The notes below the pieces were generated by a model, which saw nothing but the letters and a program-made list of their open reading frames with translations, ran no database searches and was not told the origin of the DNA. Source: Atribacterota bacterium (lineage in GTDB: Bacteria > Atribacterota > Phoenicimicrobiia > Phoenicimicrobiales > Stramentimicrobiaceae). Taken from it: a DNA stretch of 7,683 nt. Every line of letters begins with the position of its first letter. Position 1 is the first letter of the stretch. The position numbers and the translations under genes are program-made. Positions 6,432 to 7,683 of this stretch are shown piece after piece. The DNA lies in contig JAQVGY010000038.1 in assembly GCA_028696495.1 (NCBI GenBank), positions 1 to 7,683 on the forward strand. Reading direction: 5' to 3'.

Positions 6432-6478
6432 AGACTGCTCTAATCTCTTATTTATATTTATATTGATTGGAGCAGTCT
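6432..6478 (+). terminator. Probable terminator after porB, possibly bidirectional
   Basis: AGACTGCTCTAATC (6432-6445) pairs with GATTGGAGCAGTCT (6465-6478) over 14 bp with one G-U pair and a 19-nt loop. The sequence after it on the + strand is U-rich but interrupted (TATATTCTAT). On the opposite strand the stem is followed by ATTTTTCTAAA, a better U tract, so it may stop transcription from both sides. Its position between the por genes and the pdxS promoter fits an operon boundary. Confidence 0.7.
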
Positions 6479-6503
6479 TATATTCTATAAAATCTATATT
6501 TTC

Positions 6504-6533
6504 TTGAAATGGGGTTTACAAGTATTATATAAT
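6504..6533 (+). promoter_or_regulatory. Sigma-A-type promoter for pdxS
   Basis: The -35 is TTGAAA (6504-6509) and the -10 is a perfect TATAAT (6528-6533), separated by 18 bp in AT-rich DNA. Transcription would start near 6540, leaving a leader of about 55 nt before the pdxS start. I see no operator or riboswitch in that leader. Confidence 0.7.
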
Positions 6534-6595
6534 AAGATTAGTAGAGTACGTGGATTGAGTTTGTTACAAAAAAAGAAGACCAGGAGGATTGAAGA

Positions 6596-7480
6596 GTGGT
6601 GGATAAAGCTACTGAAAAGACTAAGAGGGATTTCGCCCAAAAGTTTAAGGGTGGAGTAATTATGGATGTAGTCACTGCAGAGCAGGCTAAAATTGCAGAA
6701 AAAGCTGGTGCAGTTGCGGTGATGGCACTGGAGAGAGTCCCGGCTGATATTCGTGCTGCCGGTGGTGTAGCACGTATGGCAGACCCTGTTAAAATTAAAG
6801 AAATTATGGATACTGTCAATATACCGGTTATGGCAAAGGTTAGAATTGGTCATTTTGTGGAAGCACAGGTATTGGAAGCCCTGGAAGTTGACTATATTGA
6901 TGAGAGTGAAGTTCTTACCCCGGCAGATGAAAAATACCATATCAATAAATATAATTTTAAAGTACCCTTTGTCTGTGGTGCCAGAAATTTAGGAGAAGCT
7001 TTAAGGAGAATTGCAGAGGGTGCTGCCATGATAAGGACAAAAGGGGAACCCGGTACCGGGAATATCGTAGAAGCAGTAAGACATATGCGTTGTATGAATG
7101 AAGAGATCAGGGCATTAAAGGGGTTGGGCAAAGAAGAGTTGATTGTTAAGGCAAAAGAGTATGGTGCCCCTTTTGATTTACTTGTGGAAGTCGCATCTTC
7201 AGGGAGATTGCCGGTTGTTAATTTTGCAGCAGGTGGTATTGCTACACCGGCAGATGCAGCATTGATGATGCAATTAGGTTGTGATGGTGTATTTGTTGGC
7301 TCAGGTATATTTAAATCTGATGACCCTGAAAAGAGGGCAAAAGCAATTGTTGAGGCGACTGCCCATTACAATGACCCTGAGATTATAGCCAGAGTGTCAG
7401 AGGGATTGGGTGAGGCAATGAAAGGGATTTCAATAGATAAAATCCCTGATGAAGAAAAGATGTCGGTAAGAGGCTGGTAA
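6596..7480 (+). CDS. pdxS: Pyridoxal 5'-phosphate synthase subunit PdxS
   Basis: PdxS builds pyridoxal 5'-phosphate directly from ribose 5-phosphate, glyceraldehyde 3-phosphate and ammonia, the ammonia normally coming from the glutaminase PdxT. It is a (beta/alpha)8 barrel that assembles as a dodecamer in the cytoplasm. The 294-residue product is full length, and its numbering coincides with the Bacillus subtilis enzyme: D24 (in VIMDVVTAEQ), the Schiff-base lysine K81 (in VMAKVRIGHF) and the second catalytic lysine K149 (in MIRTKGEPGTGN). The phosphate-binding glycine segments VNFAAGGIATPADAAL and CDGVFVGSGIF are intact. The start is GTG, followed by a second GTG; AGGAGG at 6582-6587 lies 8 nt from the first, so 6596 is chosen. 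It has its own promoter and no immediate pdxT, which often follows it. Confidence 0.97.
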   Translation: MVDKATEKTKRDFAQKFKGGVIMDVVTAEQAKIAEKAGAVAVMALERVPADIRAAGGVARMADPVKIKEIMDTVNIPVMAKVRIGHFVEAQVLEALEVDYIDESEVLTPADEKYHINKYNFKVPFVCGARNLGEALRRIAEGAAMIRTKGEPGTGNIVEAVRHMRCMNEEIRALKGLGKEELIVKAKEYGAPFDLLVEVASSGRLPVVNFAAGGIATPADAALMMQLGCDGVFVGSGIFKSDDPEKRAKAIVEATAHYNDPEIIARVSEGLGEAMKGISIDKIPDEEKMSVRGW

Positions 7481-7487
7481 TTACCAG
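7474..7487. repeat. 14-bp perfect palindrome across the pdxS stop
   Basis: CTGGTAATTACCAG reads the same on both strands and includes the pdxS TAA stop (7478-7480). As RNA it would form only a 5-bp stem with an AATT loop. It could be a protein site or chance. Confidence 0.4.
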
Positions 7488-7516
7488 ATATAAGAAGTTC
7501 CGGAAAGTAAAAAATT

Positions 7517-7555
7517 GAAGCCCTGTATCCATTAATTCTAAGATTAATCGGCTTC
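7517..7555. terminator. Weak hairpin after pdxS
   Basis: GAAGCC (7517-7522) pairs with GGCTTC (7550-7555), and an inner ATTAAT/ATTAAT pair lies across an asymmetric internal loop. On the + strand no U tract follows (TGTCCTG), so it is a poor terminator for pdxS. On the opposite strand the stem is followed by AATTTTTTAC, which suits a terminator of transcription arriving from the right. Confidence 0.35.
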
Positions 7556-7589
7556 TGTCCTGAACTGAAAAATGTTTTCAACCACAATA

Positions 7590-7606
7590 ATATTTTAGTA
7601 AAATAT
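7590..7606. promoter_or_regulatory. AT-rich dyad upstream of the right-end promoter
   Basis: ATATTTTA (7590-7597) and TAAAATAT (7599-7606) are exact reverse complements around a single G. The 17-bp dyad ends 26 bp before the -35 box. It could be an operator or part of an AT-rich upstream (UP) element. I cannot match it to a named regulator. Confidence 0.4.
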
Positions 7607-7632
7607 ATCGAGAAAAAATTAAAAATATTTTC

Positions 7633-7661
7633 TTGACAACTCCCCCTTTCTCTGTTACTAT
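7633..7661 (+). promoter_or_regulatory. Strong extended -10 promoter facing right
   Basis: The -35 is a perfect TTGACA (7633-7638). A 17-bp spacer is followed by TACTAT (7656-7661), preceded by TG at 7653-7654 one base before the hexamer, as in an extended -10. The DNA upstream is A/T-tract rich. Transcription would start near 7668 and proceed out of the window into a gene not seen here. The last bases form CCCTTC-AG-GAAGGG (7670-7683), an inverted repeat at the very 5' end of the transcript whose extent is cut off. Confidence 0.8.
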
Positions 7662-7683
7662 CTTATTTGCCCTTCAGGAAGGG

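Noticed and set aside
6494..6940. 148-codon open frame on the - strand over the pdxS start
   Set aside because: It is antisense to well-conserved pdxS and its promoter, and its Cys/His/Asn-rich composition looks non-coding.
1..7683. CRISPR array, insertion sequence, prophage or defence genes
   Set aside because: No spaced direct repeats, transposase, integrase or nuclease-like frame is present; all six protein-coding space blocks are conserved housekeeping or metabolic genes.

Overview
The window looks like chromosomal housekeeping DNA from a low-GC anaerobic bacterium. A tRNA-Ser followed by a long, Bacillus-type signal recognition particle RNA and then dnaX-ebfC-recR is the classic arrangement near the replication origin in Firmicutes. 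A four-subunit, oxygen-sensitive 2-oxoacid:ferredoxin oxidoreductase directly downstream points to a strict anaerobe (Clostridia or Halanaerobia-like, or a related anaerobic phylum such as Atribacterota). The sequence alone does not settle the lineage. Every gene is on the + strand.

Layout. 36-128 is tRNA-Ser(GGA). 129-330 is non-coding and holds three inverted repeats. About 331-609 is the SRP RNA, whose closing helix runs into a U tract and probably acts as its own terminator. 647-2350 is dnaX (clamp loader tau/gamma), 2369-2677 ebfC (nucleoid-associated YbaB/EbfC protein), and 2691-3305 recR. After 33 bp come four tightly packed genes, porC-porD-porA-porB (3339-6344). A hairpin at 6432-6478 probably ends this run. 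A clear sigma-A-type promoter (6504-6533) then drives pdxS (6596-7480), the synthase subunit of DXP-independent PLP synthesis. The last 200 bp are non-coding and end in a very good extended -10 promoter (7633-7661) facing out of the window.

How the genes fit together. SRP RNA, DnaX, EbfC and RecR serve protein targeting, replication and recombinational repair. PorCDAB converts pyruvate (or a related 2-oxoacid) and CoA to acyl-CoA, CO2 and reduced ferredoxin using TPP and 4Fe-4S clusters. No terminator is visible between recR and porC, so the repair and central-carbon genes may share a transcript. PdxS makes pyridoxal 5'-phosphate, but its glutaminase partner PdxT is not in the window.

I found no defence system, mobile element, CRISPR array or clearly new gene family. 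The points most worth a second look are a possible programmed frameshift in dnaX that would make a short gamma-like product, the unexplained inverted repeats between the tRNA and SRP RNA, and the regulatory-looking DNA at the right end.
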